Source: JACRCT01 sp036504155 (GTDB taxonomy: Bacteria > Myxococcota > Myxococcia > Myxococcales > UBA5297). Taken from it: DNA of 64,000 nucleotides. Location: positions 1 to 64,000 of the forward strand of contig DASXVQ010000194.1 in the NCBI GenBank assembly GCA_036504155.1, written 5' to 3'. A model generated the notes under the pieces. That model saw only the letters and a program-made list of their open reading frames with translations. It was not told the DNA's origin and ran no database searches. Of this stretch, positions 17,327-26,045 are shown piece by piece. Numbering within the stretch: the first letter of the stretch is position 1; each line of letters begins with the position of its first letter. Position numbers and translations under genes: made by a program.

Positions 17327-18367
17327 TCAGTGCTTCGCCAGCAGCTTGACGATGGCGATGAGGATGCCGACTCCCACTGCGATCCAGTGCCAGTTGATCC
17401 CCGAGCCGCCGGAAGCGGCTGGCTCCGGAGCGACCTGGACCGCCGGGGCCGGCGAGACCAGCTCGGCGGCCTTCTTCAGCGCCCGCAGCGCCACGCCTGG
17501 CTTCACGTCTGCCTGAAGCGCCCAGGAGTTGTGCGGGCGGCCAGGATGCTCGTCGGTGCGGTGCACGCGGCCCGAGTCGAGGTCGATCTTGTTGCCGTCG
17601 CCAAGGTCGAGGCCCACACCCAGCCAGGGCCAGGGGCCGAACGCGACTTCGCCGACCTCGCGCTCGAGGTACTCGATGACCGCCACTTGCTCGTGCGTCG
17701 AGAAGGCCAGGACCACGACCTTGCGCCCTGCGAGCCGGCAAGCGAGCAGGGTTCCGTCGGGGCTGCAGGCCAGAGACTCGACCTTTTCCTCGGCATAGCG
17801 CCGGTAGAGCTCCGCCTCCTTCTTCGGGAGCACGTGGAAGAGGGCGTTGCCCGCAGCCACGAACCAGGCGCCCAACGCGCTGTAGCCCAGGCCCACGACC
17901 CGCGACTCGACCCGCGTGGTCCGCAGCAGCTCGCCGCCGGGAAGTTGCAGCAGGCGCACGGCGCCGTCGTCGAACCCCACCGCCAGCGTCTGGTTCGGCC
18001 CGAATCCCGCCGCGGTCGCTCCGGCGAACTCGAGGCTGCGCGGGGGCTTGCCGGGCTCGACCAGGTGCAGCGCGCCGTCGGACCAGGCGACGCAGGTGCC
18101 GTCCGCAGAGACCGCCAGGCCTTCGGGGATGGCGCCCAGCTCGACGGCCTCGACCGGGACGGGCTCGTTCTTCTTCCACCGCGTCAGCGTCCCGAGCTCG
18201 TCCAGGCTGACGATCTCCCGCTCGGTCACCCCCACCGCGAGCACCGGACCGGGAAGGGCCTTGCGCCACAGCGGCCCCTCCGACGGGCCGTCGTAGACCA
18301 GCAACTCCGAGCCGTCGGCGCTGACGAGGTGGGCGCCGTCGGGCGAATACGCGAAGGGGTGTGGCAT
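17327..18367 (-). CDS. Beta-propeller (WD40/YVTN-like) protein with C-terminal membrane anchor
   Basis: 346 residues. It opens directly with propeller-like blades (FAYSPDGAHLVSADGSELLVYD, LAVSADGTCVAWSDG, SLACSPDGTLLACR), giving about six or seven repeats. Near the C-terminus a Pro/Ala linker precedes a single hydrophobic helix (WIAVGVGILIAIVKLLAKH) that ends the protein, as in tail-anchored proteins. No signal peptide is seen, so the propeller is probably cytoplasmic. Its partner is unknown. It is divergent from the FG-GAP lipoprotein gene. Confidence 0.75.
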   Translation of the reverse strand: MPHPFAYSPDGAHLVSADGSELLVYDGPSEGPLWRKALPGPVLAVGVTEREIVSLDELGTLTRWKKNEPVPVEAVELGAIPEGLAVSADGTCVAWSDGALHLVEPGKPPRSLEFAGATAAGFGPNQTLAVGFDDGAVRLLQLPGGELLRTTRVESRVVGLGYSALGAWFVAAGNALFHVLPKKEAELYRRYAEEKVESLACSPDGTLLACRLAGRKVVVLAFSTHEQVAVIEYLEREVGEVAFGPWPWLGVGLDLGDGNKIDLDSGRVHRTDEHPGRPHNSWALQADVKPGVALRALKKAAELVSPAPAVQVAPEPAASGGSGINWHWIAVGVGILIAIVKLLAKH

Positions 18368-18475
18368 CGCAGGTATGGTTCCACCGCGGAGGCCTTCTTG
18401 GGAACCAGATGCGGCGCGCGGAGCAGCTCGAGCATCCTTGGACAGCCACCGAGCGCCAGGGACTAGGATCAGCCC

Positions 18476-19837
18476 ATGGTGCGTCGCTCCATCCTCCTAT
18501 GCGCTTCGCTGATGGCCTGCGCCTGCAGCGACGGCAGGACCAGGGAGCACACCGAGCCCGATCCTTATTGCGGCGACGGCAAGAAGAACGGCGCCGAGAA
18601 GTGCGACGCCAGCGACCTCGGCGGCGAGACGTGCGAGAGCCTGGGCTACCTCTCGGGCACCCTGGTGTGCGCCGAGGACTGCTCCTTCGACGCCATCGGC
18701 TGCTCGCGCACCTGCGGCAACGCCGTCATCGACCCTGGCGAGACCTGCGATGGCACCCAGCTCGGCGGCATTGATTGCGCGGCCTGGGGCCGGACGAGCT
18801 GCGACGGCGCCTGCAGCCTAGTCCAGAGCTGCCTCGACGCGCCGCTGGTCGAGGCGCAGCGGCAGTCCTTCCGCACGCAACCCTACGCGCACCTGGCACC
18901 GCGCGAGCGCGACGGCGTCCGCAGCGTCGAGCTGTTCGTGGTCCTGCCGGGCGACGATCGCATCGCCATCCAGCGCTTCGACAAGGACAAGGGCTTCCTC
19001 GACGACCGAGTCATCGCCTTCGAGCCTGGAGCGCTGGACGCCGCCGCGACGCTCGTGGCCGATCTCTCCGGCGACGGCTCGGCGGACGTGGCCCTGGCCG
19101 GCGCGTCCGAGGTCCTGTTCAAGGTCTCAGGCGCGACCGGGTTCTCGACGAAGACCGTCCCCGTCTCCTGCGCCGCGAATCCCAGGGTCGCGCGCCTCGC
19201 GTCCGGCGAGTTGGTGCTGGTCTGCAGCGACGGCGCCGGCGCGAACTGGCTCGTTCCCTTTCGCTACGAGCAGGGCAGCTTCACGGCCGCGGGAAAGGTG
19301 GAGCTCGAGACGGCCTTCTTCCAGTCCGTGGCCGACGTGACGGGCGACGGCAAGGCAGACCTGCTGGTGAGGTCCGCCGCGAATTCCATCAAGGTCCTCG
19401 CAGGCGACGGCGCGCTCGGCTTTGCATTCGGTGGCAAGGAATGGGCGAAGGGCCAGGTCACCGGAGCGTTCACGGCCTTCGATGCCAACGGCGACGGGCT
19501 GCTGGACCTCCTCCTCGACGGCGGCTCGCTCCTCGAGCAGCAAGCCGACGGATCGTTCCTGGGTTCGACCATCGCCGGCGGCGGAATACCGGCCGACCTC
19601 GACGCCGACGGACGCGTCGATCTGCTCGCGGTGGAGCCGACGTCCCTGCGTGCCCGCCGCAACTCCGGCGGCCACGATTTCTCGCGCCTCCAGGAGCTCG
19701 ACCCGGCATTGGCCTCGGTCGCGCAGATCTCACTCGGCGACGCCCAACTCGACGATGCCCCGGAGGACGTCGTGGTCTCCGGCGCGACGGCCGAAGGCCA
19801 GTTCCAGGTCATCTGGTACCGCAACCAGTCGCGCTGA
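18476..19837 (+). CDS. Secreted lipoprotein with Cys-rich domain and FG-GAP/VCBS repeats
   Basis: 453 residues. The N-terminus MVRRSILLCASLMACACS is a lipoprotein-type signal with a cysteine near residue 15-17. A Cys-rich region (residues ~25-120) holds repeated CGDGxxNxxEKCD- and CGNxVIDPGETCD-type motifs common in myxobacterial surface proteins. The C-terminal part carries FG-GAP/VCBS-like blades with Asp-rich loops (DLSGDGSADVALAG, DVTGDGKADLLV, DANGDGLLDLLLDG, DLDADGRVDLLA), giving a calcium-binding propeller. It is probably exposed on the cell surface; its ligand is unknown. Confidence 0.8.
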   Translation: MVRRSILLCASLMACACSDGRTREHTEPDPYCGDGKKNGAEKCDASDLGGETCESLGYLSGTLVCAEDCSFDAIGCSRTCGNAVIDPGETCDGTQLGGIDCAAWGRTSCDGACSLVQSCLDAPLVEAQRQSFRTQPYAHLAPRERDGVRSVELFVVLPGDDRIAIQRFDKDKGFLDDRVIAFEPGALDAAATLVADLSGDGSADVALAGASEVLFKVSGATGFSTKTVPVSCAANPRVARLASGELVLVCSDGAGANWLVPFRYEQGSFTAAGKVELETAFFQSVADVTGDGKADLLVRSAANSIKVLAGDGALGFAFGGKEWAKGQVTGAFTAFDANGDGLLDLLLDGGSLLEQQADGSFLGSTIAGGGIPADLDADGRVDLLAVEPTSLRARRNSGGHDFSRLQELDPALASVAQISLGDAQLDDAPEDVVVSGATAEGQFQVIWYRNQSR

Positions 19838-19865
19838 CCGCTCTTTAGGGAACGCGTCCGCTGGC

Positions 19866-20882
19866 TTAGGAGGAGAGCCGCGCGGGATCGAACCCGGCCG
19901 GCGCGCGGGCGATCTTCGAGACGTCGAAGCCCGCCACCAGCTCCCGCGGCTCGATCTCCTTCGCGTCCGTCAGCCCGCAGGTGCGCGCCAGCTCCGCCAC
20001 CAGCCGCTGCGGCTTCACCCCGTGCTCACGCAGCCAGCCCAGGTTGATGTCGCCCTTGCGCTTGGAGAGCCGCTGGCCGTCGGCGCCGACCATCAGCGGC
20101 ACGTGGAAGTAGCGCGGCGCGGGAAGCCCCAGCGCCTCCAGGATCTGCAGCTGCCGCGGCGTCGAACCCAGGAGGTCGTCGCCGCGCAGCACGTGCGTGA
20201 TTCCCATCAGCGCGTCGTCCACGGCCACCGCCAGCTGGTAGGCGTGGATGCCGTCGGCCCGGCGCACCACGAAGTCGCCCACGGTCTCGGCGACGTCGAT
20301 CGTCACCTTGCCGTGCAGCCCGTCCTCGAAGGTGAGGGGCCCGGGAGCGGCACAGAAGCGCAGCGCGGCCTTCCGGCCCGAGGCGCGGCGGGGAGCGAGC
20401 CCCGCGGCGTCCAGGCGCAGGCAGGTGCCGGGGTAGCGCGGGCCGTCGTCCTGGGGCCCGTGAGGCGCGCTGGCCGCGGCGGCGATCTCCGCGCGGCTGC
20501 AGAAGCACTCGAAGACCCTTCCCTTTTCGGCGAGCCGAGCGAGCGCCGCCTCGTAGATGGCCTCGCGCCGGCTCTGCTCGTACGGCGCGCACGGGCCCTC
20601 GGTCGCCGCCACGTGGCCGGGCGGGCCGGACTCCGGGCCCTCGTCCCAGTCCAGGCCCATCCACTTCAGGTCCGCGAGCAGCGCCTCGACCCCGCCCTTG
20701 ACGTTGCGGGCGCGGTCCAGGTCCTCGATGCGCATCACGAAGGCGCCGCCGAGCGCGCGGATCTGCAGCCAGGCGAGCAGCGCGGTGCGCGCGTTGCCGA
20801 CGTGCAGCGCGCCGGTAGGGGAGGGCGCGTAGCGGCCGCGGACGGGACCGAGGCCGGCCGGGATGTCGAGCAGCCCCGCCAC
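19866..20882 (-). CDS. gluQ: Glutamyl-Q tRNA(Asp) synthetase
   Basis: 338 residues, a class I synthetase lacking the anticodon-binding domain of GluRS, as expected for GluQ-RS. It has the HIGH-like motif GALHVGNAR (residues ~24-32), the KMSKS-like motif RLSKRKG, and the family zinc site CFC...YPGTC (two Cys, Tyr and Cys). The enzyme activates glutamate without tRNA and transfers it to queuosine 34 of tRNA-Asp. A full GltX would be longer, about 470 residues. The start lies one base after the stop of the upstream PEGA-domain gene, so the two are probably co-transcribed. In many Proteobacteria gluQ follows dksA; here a DksA-like gene lies three genes upstream on the same strand. Confidence 0.9.
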   Translation of the reverse strand: MAGLLDIPAGLGPVRGRYAPSPTGALHVGNARTALLAWLQIRALGGAFVMRIEDLDRARNVKGGVEALLADLKWMGLDWDEGPESGPPGHVAATEGPCAPYEQSRREAIYEAALARLAEKGRVFECFCSRAEIAAAASAPHGPQDDGPRYPGTCLRLDAAGLAPRRASGRKAALRFCAAPGPLTFEDGLHGKVTIDVAETVGDFVVRRADGIHAYQLAVAVDDALMGITHVLRGDDLLGSTPRQLQILEALGLPAPRYFHVPLMVGADGQRLSKRKGDINLGWLREHGVKPQRLVAELARTCGLTDAKEIEPRELVAGFDVSKIARAPAGFDPARLSS

Positions 20883-20883
20883 G

Positions 20884-22107
20884 CTACTTGTCGCGGGGGC
20901 GCAGGTTCTTGATGTTCTTGTTCGGGTCCACCGGGCGGCGCGGGCCGCGGTCGTCGCTCTTGTCCAGGCCCTTCTCGCCCGGCAGCGCGTAGGCCAGCTC
21001 GGTCAGCTCGGCGCTGGCGAAGGGCGGCGCCTCGGCGGAGATCTTGGTGCCGACCTTCTCGGCCGCGCCCAGCTCCTCGGTGCGCCCGCCGATCTCGCCG
21101 GCGACCTTGAACAGCTCCATGCCCGCCGAGAGCATCTCGGTGTCGAAGACCTTCTGCGGCAGGCGGGCCGCGGCGTGCTTGGCCGGCGAGTAGAGGAAGG
21201 TCTCGAGGACCAGGTCCTGGCCGCGGGCGAAGAAGGCGCCGAAGACGAGCAGGTCGGCGCCGGCGGCGGCGGTGGTGGCCTTGGCGTGGGCCAGCACCTT
21301 GTCGTCGAGCTTGTTGCCGATCATCGCGGCGATGAGCTGCGAGACCGGCGCGGTGCCGCCCAGCGCGGCCGCGACCTTCTCCTTGGCGCCGGAGGCCAGA
21401 GTGATCGCGCCTCCGATCGGGTCGCTGGTGGGCATCAGCACGCGCCACAGGTGCTTGCCTGGCGGGATGTCCTTGATGCTCAAGGGAGTGCGGCCCATCT
21501 CCTGGCCGTCGAAGAAGACCATGGCGCCGGGCGGAGTGGACTCGACCTTGAGCGAAGCCTTGCCGCCGGACATCACCTTCTCGCGGATCTTCTTGCAGGT
21601 GGCAGTGAAGAGCGGGCTCGTGGCCTCGCCGGCGAACGCGCGGGTGGGGGTGAGCGAGACGGCGTTGGAGAGCTCCTTGGCGCCGCCGACGTCGTCGCCG
21701 GTCAGGTAGAGCACGATGCCCAGCGCGGCGTGGGCGTCGGACAGCTCGGTCGGGTCGAGCAGCAGCGAGGCGCCCGCGTCGTAGCTGGTGATGGCGGCGC
21801 GGTAGGCCGAGGCTGCCTGCCCGTACTTGCGTTTCTTCTCGGCGGCCTGCGCCACGTTGACGGCCTGGCGCGCCGACTCCAGCGCCTTGCCCGCGACCTC
21901 GTTGGCCTCGAGGCCGATTTCCACCGGGGTGACCGTGCCGACGTTCTTGAGCTCGCCGGCGAGCAGCATCGCGCCCTTGCCGCCGGCGCGGACCGGCACG
22001 TCGCCGGTGAGCGGGGCGAAGGGGGCGACGGCCACCTTGATGCCCTCGGCGAAGGCGAAGGCCGGAACGAGCAAGGCGCACAAAGAGACGGCGAGCAGGC
22101 GACGCAT
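20884..22107 (-). CDS. Exported PEGA-domain protein
   Basis: 407 residues from ATG 22107, which follows GGAGGG by 8 bases. An earlier ATG at 22134 lacks a site. The signal peptide (MRRLLAVSLCALLVPAFAFA) sends it out of the cytoplasm. The middle has helical TPR-like sequence (AASAYRAAITSYDAG), then a PEGA domain (SLKVESTPPGAMVFFDGQ, followed by GRTPLSIKDIPPGKH), a beta fold found in surface and kinase-linked proteins. The C-terminal part (AAGADLLVFGAFFARG) suggests a periplasmic sensor or envelope function. It is the middle gene of a likely three-gene operon with the M50 protease and gluQ. The exact role is unknown. Confidence 0.75.
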   Translation of the reverse strand: MRRLLAVSLCALLVPAFAFAEGIKVAVAPFAPLTGDVPVRAGGKGAMLLAGELKNVGTVTPVEIGLEANEVAGKALESARQAVNVAQAAEKKRKYGQAASAYRAAITSYDAGASLLLDPTELSDAHAALGIVLYLTGDDVGGAKELSNAVSLTPTRAFAGEATSPLFTATCKKIREKVMSGGKASLKVESTPPGAMVFFDGQEMGRTPLSIKDIPPGKHLWRVLMPTSDPIGGAITLASGAKEKVAAALGGTAPVSQLIAAMIGNKLDDKVLAHAKATTAAAGADLLVFGAFFARGQDLVLETFLYSPAKHAAARLPQKVFDTEMLSAGMELFKVAGEIGGRTEELGAAEKVGTKISAEAPPFASAELTELAYALPGEKGLDKSDDRGPRRPVDPNKNIKNLRPRDK

Positions 22108-22222
22108 CGGTACAGCCCTCCAGAGAGGTTCCATTTATGGGCGAAGTGGGAGGCGAGTCGCAAGCGTTAGCGCGCGGGGAAGAGGCAGCCCCGTGCGCTG
22201 GAGCGCGACGAGCGGGGCGCGC

Positions 22223-23608
22223 TCAGGCCTTCGGCACGCTGGCAATGAGCCGCTCGAGCTCCGGGTCACCCTGCAGCGTGGCGAGGTCGGGGTCGCTGCG
22301 CAGCTGCCCCAGATCGTCGAACCCCGCCTTGAGCGCCCGCTCGATCCACGCCAGCGCATCCGACCGGTTGCCTGCCCGCGCATGGCTGCAGGCGGTGTTG
22401 AAGGCATCCCCGGCCGCCCCGCCCAGCTCGAAGGCCGCCGCGTAGCGCCGCGCCGCGTCCCGGAACCCGCCCTGGGCGAAGGCGATCTCCCCGAACGCCG
22501 ACTCCTTGGCCGCGGGCTTGCTCCAGCCGAACCGGTCGACCAGCGTCAGCGCCTCGGGGATGCGCCGGGCGGCCGCCAGCACGCGCGCCGCGAGCGCGGC
22601 CGCGGTGTCCGAGGGCTCCACCTCCACGGCCCGCAGCGCGTGCGGCGCGGCTTGGCCCGGCTCCCCGAGCGAGTCGAGCACCATGGCCCAGGTGAGCGCC
22701 CGGGCGGCGTCCGGCGGCTCGCTGCGCTCGAGCTGCTTGAGCGCCTCGCGGTACTCGCCGCGGGCCATCGCCACCCAGGCCAGCAGGTCGCGCGCGCGGT
22801 TGCGCTCCTCGGGATCGGGAGAGCCGTCGAGCACCGCCTCGCCCACTCGGTAGCCCGCGGCCTCGTCGCCCTGGCGCAGGTGGTCCCAACCCGTCTGCAG
22901 CGCCTCGCTGGCGGTGACCTGCTTGGCTCCGGGCGGCGGCAGCCGACCGAGCATCCACCAGGCCCTGAGGTTCTGGAAGGCGAGCATGCCGAACAGCAGC
23001 GCCAGGTAGAGCGGGGAGACGCCGATGCGGGCTCCGCCCTGGAGCACGCCGGCGCCCACCGCGACCGCGGCTCCGAAGATCCCGCCGATGAGGAGCGCCG
23101 TCCGCTGCCGCTTCGGGCCGAGCGCGCTGAGCAGCACGTGGCCGCCGTCGAGCGGCAGCACCGGCAGCAGGTTGAAGAGGCCCCAGATGAAGTTGACGTC
23201 TCGCAGGAAGACCACCGCGACCCCTCCCGCCCCGCTCTGGACGGGCACGAGGAGCTGGAAGACGGCGACCACCCCGGCCACGAAGAACCCCGCGAAGGGT
23301 CCGGCCAGCGCCATGACGAGCTCGCCGACCCGGGAGAGCCTCGCCTCGGGGATGGTCAAGCCGCCGAACGAGTACAGGCGGATCGAGGACTGGACGCCGA
23401 ACGCCTTGGCGGCGACCGCGTGGCCCAGCTCGTGGACGAGGATGGAGGCGAAGACGACCGCGACCCAGATGACGAGCACCAGCGGCGTGCTCTTGAAGCT
23501 CCAGCCCATCAGCGCCGCCACGAGCCAGAAGAAAGGCTCCACCGTCACCGGGAAGGGCCCGATGCGGAAGGAGAAGGTCCCCGGCGTGCGTGGTCGGTCG
23601 TCAGCCAT
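22223..23608 (-). CDS. M50 site-2 protease family protein fused to TPR domain
   Basis: 461 residues from ATG 23608; a GTG at 23632 is also possible. The catalytic HExxH motif is HELGH at residues 59-63 inside a hydrophobic helix, and the third metal ligand lies in NLLPVLPLDGGH near 155-166. This places it among intramembrane zinc metalloproteases. Several membrane segments fill the first 230 residues. No PDZ domain is seen; instead the C-terminal half is TPR-like (AAPHALRAVEVEPS, ALAWIERALKAGFDDL), probably a cytosolic or periplasmic substrate-binding arm. It lies downstream of the DksA-like gene and upstream of the PEGA gene, all on one strand. Confidence 0.85.
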   Translation of the reverse strand: MADDRPRTPGTFSFRIGPFPVTVEPFFWLVAALMGWSFKSTPLVLVIWVAVVFASILVHELGHAVAAKAFGVQSSIRLYSFGGLTIPEARLSRVGELVMALAGPFAGFFVAGVVAVFQLLVPVQSGAGGVAVVFLRDVNFIWGLFNLLPVLPLDGGHVLLSALGPKRQRTALLIGGIFGAAVAVGAGVLQGGARIGVSPLYLALLFGMLAFQNLRAWWMLGRLPPPGAKQVTASEALQTGWDHLRQGDEAAGYRVGEAVLDGSPDPEERNRARDLLAWVAMARGEYREALKQLERSEPPDAARALTWAMVLDSLGEPGQAAPHALRAVEVEPSDTAAALAARVLAAARRIPEALTLVDRFGWSKPAAKESAFGEIAFAQGGFRDAARRYAAAFELGGAAGDAFNTACSHARAGNRSDALAWIERALKAGFDDLGQLRSDPDLATLQGDPELERLIASVPKA

Positions 23609-23720
23609 CGTCCGGGGAAGGTACTCGCGCACCCGGAGGGAGTCGAGAAGCGAGTGTCCGGCCTGGGCGGGGGGAGGTGCCGAGGACGGGCCCTGGCCCC
23701 TCGACCCGCTCGGCCCGTCG

Positions 23721-24155
23721 TCAGCGGCGGACGCGCACCTTCGGCTTGACCTTGGCGGTCGCCACCGCCTCGGCGAGCTCGGCGACGCTGCCCGGCTCGC
23801 GTGCCCGGTTCTCGCGGCGCTCCTGGTCTTCCTTGCACTCGATGCACTGGCTGGTGACCGGGCGCACCTCGAGCCGCTTGGCCTCGATCGACTGGCCGCA
23901 GTCCTCGCAGATGCCGAAGGTGCCCCGGTCGATCCGCTCCAGGGCCTCCTTGATCTTGCCGATGAGCTTGCGGTCGCGATCGCGCAGGCGCAGGTCGAAC
24001 CCCCGGTTCGACTCCGCGGTCGCGCGGTCGTTGGGATCGGCGTGCGACTGGGTGTCCTCTTCGAGGGTTCCGACCGTGCCCTCGTTGTGCGCGAGCAACA
24101 CCGTCAGCTGCTCGTTGAGGACCGCCTGGTAGCGCCTGAGCTTGACCTGGTTCAT
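23721..24155 (-). CDS. DksA/TraR-family zinc-finger transcription factor
   Basis: 144 residues. A helical N-terminal coiled-coil region carries the acidic tip ADPNDRA (about residues 39-45). A four-Cys zinc finger follows with Cys 83, 86, 104 and 107 (CEDCGQSI, QCIECKED). Such proteins insert into the RNA polymerase secondary channel and, with ppGpp, tune promoter choice. The start MNQVKLRRYQ at 24155 is chosen because the conserved domain begins there, although the frame stays open upstream. A basic tail (KVKPKVRVRR) ends the protein. It is divergent from the outer-membrane protein gene. Confidence 0.88.
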   Translation of the reverse strand: MNQVKLRRYQAVLNEQLTVLLAHNEGTVGTLEEDTQSHADPNDRATAESNRGFDLRLRDRDRKLIGKIKEALERIDRGTFGICEDCGQSIEAKRLEVRPVTSQCIECKEDQERRENRAREPGSVAELAEAVATAKVKPKVRVRR

Positions 24156-24236
24156 CGCCGACTCCCGCGAGGGCTGGAGAGCACCAACGACGACCCGGCG
24201 ATCGTAGCGCAGCGCTTCGACGCCATTCAACCTCGC

Positions 24237-24253
24237 CCCCAAAATCATTGGGG
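24237..24253. promoter_or_regulatory. 6-bp-arm palindrome plus TTGACA box in divergent region
   Basis: CCCCAA-AATCA-TTGGGG lies between the divergent DksA-like and outer-membrane protein genes. A perfect TTGACA hexamer follows at 24265-24270 on the plus strand, but no good -10 is visible at 16-18 bases. It is a candidate operator and promoter for the gene at 24348. Confidence 0.35.
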
Positions 24254-24347
24254 CGGGGAAGCGATTGACAAAGCCGCCGGTTTCTAGGTCCGCCCGCAGA
24301 CCGCGGCTAAGCTGGACGCCACTTCGCTTTTGGCCGCTCGGAGCCCT

Positions 24348-25244
24348 ATGCTGCCCCGCCTGATGCGCACCCTCCCACTCCCGCTGCTCGCCGCCGCTGC
24401 CGCACTCTGGCTCGCGCCGGTCACGGCCTCCGCCGAGAACGAGACCCTGCCCACGCTGCGCGACGTGACCTCCATCCGCGCGATGGGCAAGGCCGGCGCC
24501 TCCATCGGCTACGGCGCGGACACCGACGCCATCCACGCCAACCCGGCGGCCATCGCCGCCACGCAAACCTTCAACCTCATGCTCGGCGGCATCATCGGCA
24601 TCCCGTCGCGGCACTACGTGCTCACCGTCGAGGGCGTCGACTCGAAGATCAACGAGGACGTGACCATCCCCCTCTCCGGCGGGGTCAGCTACCAGTACTA
24701 CGTCAGCGGCGAGGGCCTGGAAGGGCGCAAGGGCCACGTGCTGTCGGTCTCTCTCGCCGTGCCCATGTACTCGAAGTACGCCTTCGTCGGCATCACCGGC
24801 CGCTACCTGAAGATGGGCGGCAACGTGGTGAGCAACGCCATCACCATGGACGCCGGCCTCTTCTTCCGTCCGTTCGAGCTGATGGGAATCGGGCTGGCCG
24901 GCTACAACCTCATCGACGTGCGCAGCCCGGAGGCCCGCCGCGGCTGGGGCGCGGGCATCTCCTTCGGCAGCGAGAAGCAGTTCCACGTCGACGTCGACGC
25001 GCGGGTGGACGAGGACAAGACGGCGACCTACAAGCCGACTTTCTCCGTCGGCGGCGAGTACCTGATCGCCGGGCTGGTGGCGCCGCGCATCGGGTACAGC
25101 GAAGACATGCTGCGCGGGGCGCACCTCATCTGCGCCGGCGTCTCGGTCATCTACGAGGGCTGGGCGTTCGAGGCCGCCTACCGGCAGGCCATCGTCGGCA
25201 AGGAAATCACCTTCGCCATCGGCATGCGGATGGTGGAGTTCTAG
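24348..25244 (+). CDS. Outer-membrane beta-barrel protein (PorV/FadL-like)
   Basis: 298 residues from ATG 24348, preceded by GGAG; ATG 24363 is an alternative. A signal peptide runs to about residue 27 (VTASA). The mature protein starts with a glycine-rich block, RAMGKAGASIGYGADTDAIHANPA, typical of PorV/OmpP1-type barrels. Alternating strands end in a C-terminal aromatic residue (IGMRMVEF), the usual barrel insertion signal. The cargo or partner is unknown. It is followed by a strong hairpin at 25297-25325, between it and the convergent prepilin genes. Confidence 0.75.
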   Translation: MLPRLMRTLPLPLLAAAAALWLAPVTASAENETLPTLRDVTSIRAMGKAGASIGYGADTDAIHANPAAIAATQTFNLMLGGIIGIPSRHYVLTVEGVDSKINEDVTIPLSGGVSYQYYVSGEGLEGRKGHVLSVSLAVPMYSKYAFVGITGRYLKMGGNVVSNAITMDAGLFFRPFELMGIGLAGYNLIDVRSPEARRGWGAGISFGSEKQFHVDVDARVDEDKTATYKPTFSVGGEYLIAGLVAPRIGYSEDMLRGAHLICAGVSVIYEGWAFEAAYRQAIVGKEITFAIGMRMVEF

Positions 25245-25296
25245 GCCGGCCTCGGTGGCGGGTTCTTGAGGCGCTTCCGGCGGTTGGTGGCGATTG

Positions 25297-25325
25297 TGAT
25301 GCGGGCCGGGTAACCGCCCGCATCA
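25297..25325. terminator. Bidirectional terminator hairpin
   Basis: TGATGCGGGC and GCCCGCATCA form a perfect 10-bp stem with a 9-base loop between convergent genes (plus-strand barrel protein, minus-strand prepilin). T-rich sequence is limited, so efficiency is uncertain. Confidence 0.55.
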
Positions 25326-25357
25326 TTAGATCGCTGGAGACCGAGCGGCAGCCTGCG

Positions 25358-26026
25358 CTACTGGCACTTCAAAGTGCCGTCTGCCTGAGGCGTGGGATAC
25401 AGCGGCGGAGGGCAGAGGGTCAGTGCAACTCCCGGCTTGGGCACGAAGGAGCAGCAGCGCGAGTAGTGCGACGGAACGGAACTGCCGGGCCTTGGCGCCT
25501 TGCACCACGTGCTGTCGTTGCACCTGGCGAACGGCAAGAAGCTGGTGAACGCGTCTCTCACTTCGTCGGGGACGTTGGTCGTCACTGAGAAGCTGCAGCC
25601 GGGCGACATGCCGGTTGACAAGGGTCCCATCCCGGGCGGCGTCTTCACCTCGACGTCATAATCCTGTCCCCACGGATTCATCGGGTTCGTGGTGACGAAG
25701 CCCATCTGCTGCATCTGCGCCATCCCCGCATTCACCGGGGTGGAGTCGTTGTCGCACGCGCCGGCGTTGTGCTCACCGGGCCACCTGAACTTTCCGCCCG
25801 AAACCCCACCTCCGACATTCGCGGTCTGGATGAAGAACCAGCGCGCCGCATCGTGGATGACGGCGACGTCCTGGGCCGCCTTCTCCGCCATCCGGCTCCG
25901 GGCGGATTCGATGAAATCCGGGAGGATGGCCGCGGCGAGGATGGCCGTGACTGCGAGCACCACGCCCAACTCGATGAGGGTGAAGCCTCGGCGAGAACGG
26001 GTGCGTCGCAGGAGTTTTCGGTTCAT
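25358..26026 (-). CDS. Type IV prepilin / pseudopilin, Cys-rich
   Basis: 222 residues. A short basic leader ends at Gly14, then FTLIELGVVLAV gives the prepilin peptidase site (G|F), Glu at +5 and the hydrophobic assembly helix. The globular part contains about eight cysteines, mostly near the C-terminus (RCNDSTWCKAP, RCCSF, TLKCQ), unusual for a pilin and suggesting disulfide bonding. It is the last of three same-strand prepilins (27199 to 25358) facing away from the giant Cys-rich protein. Substrate pilin versus minor pilin cannot be told apart here. Confidence 0.88.
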   Translation of the reverse strand: MNRKLLRRTRSRRGFTLIELGVVLAVTAILAAAILPDFIESARSRMAEKAAQDVAVIHDAARWFFIQTANVGGGVSGGKFRWPGEHNAGACDNDSTPVNAGMAQMQQMGFVTTNPMNPWGQDYDVEVKTPPGMGPLSTGMSPGCSFSVTTNVPDEVRDAFTSFLPFARCNDSTWCKAPRPGSSVPSHYSRCCSFVPKPGVALTLCPPPLYPTPQADGTLKCQ

Positions 26027-26045
26027 GAGTAGCTCTCCAAGGCAA

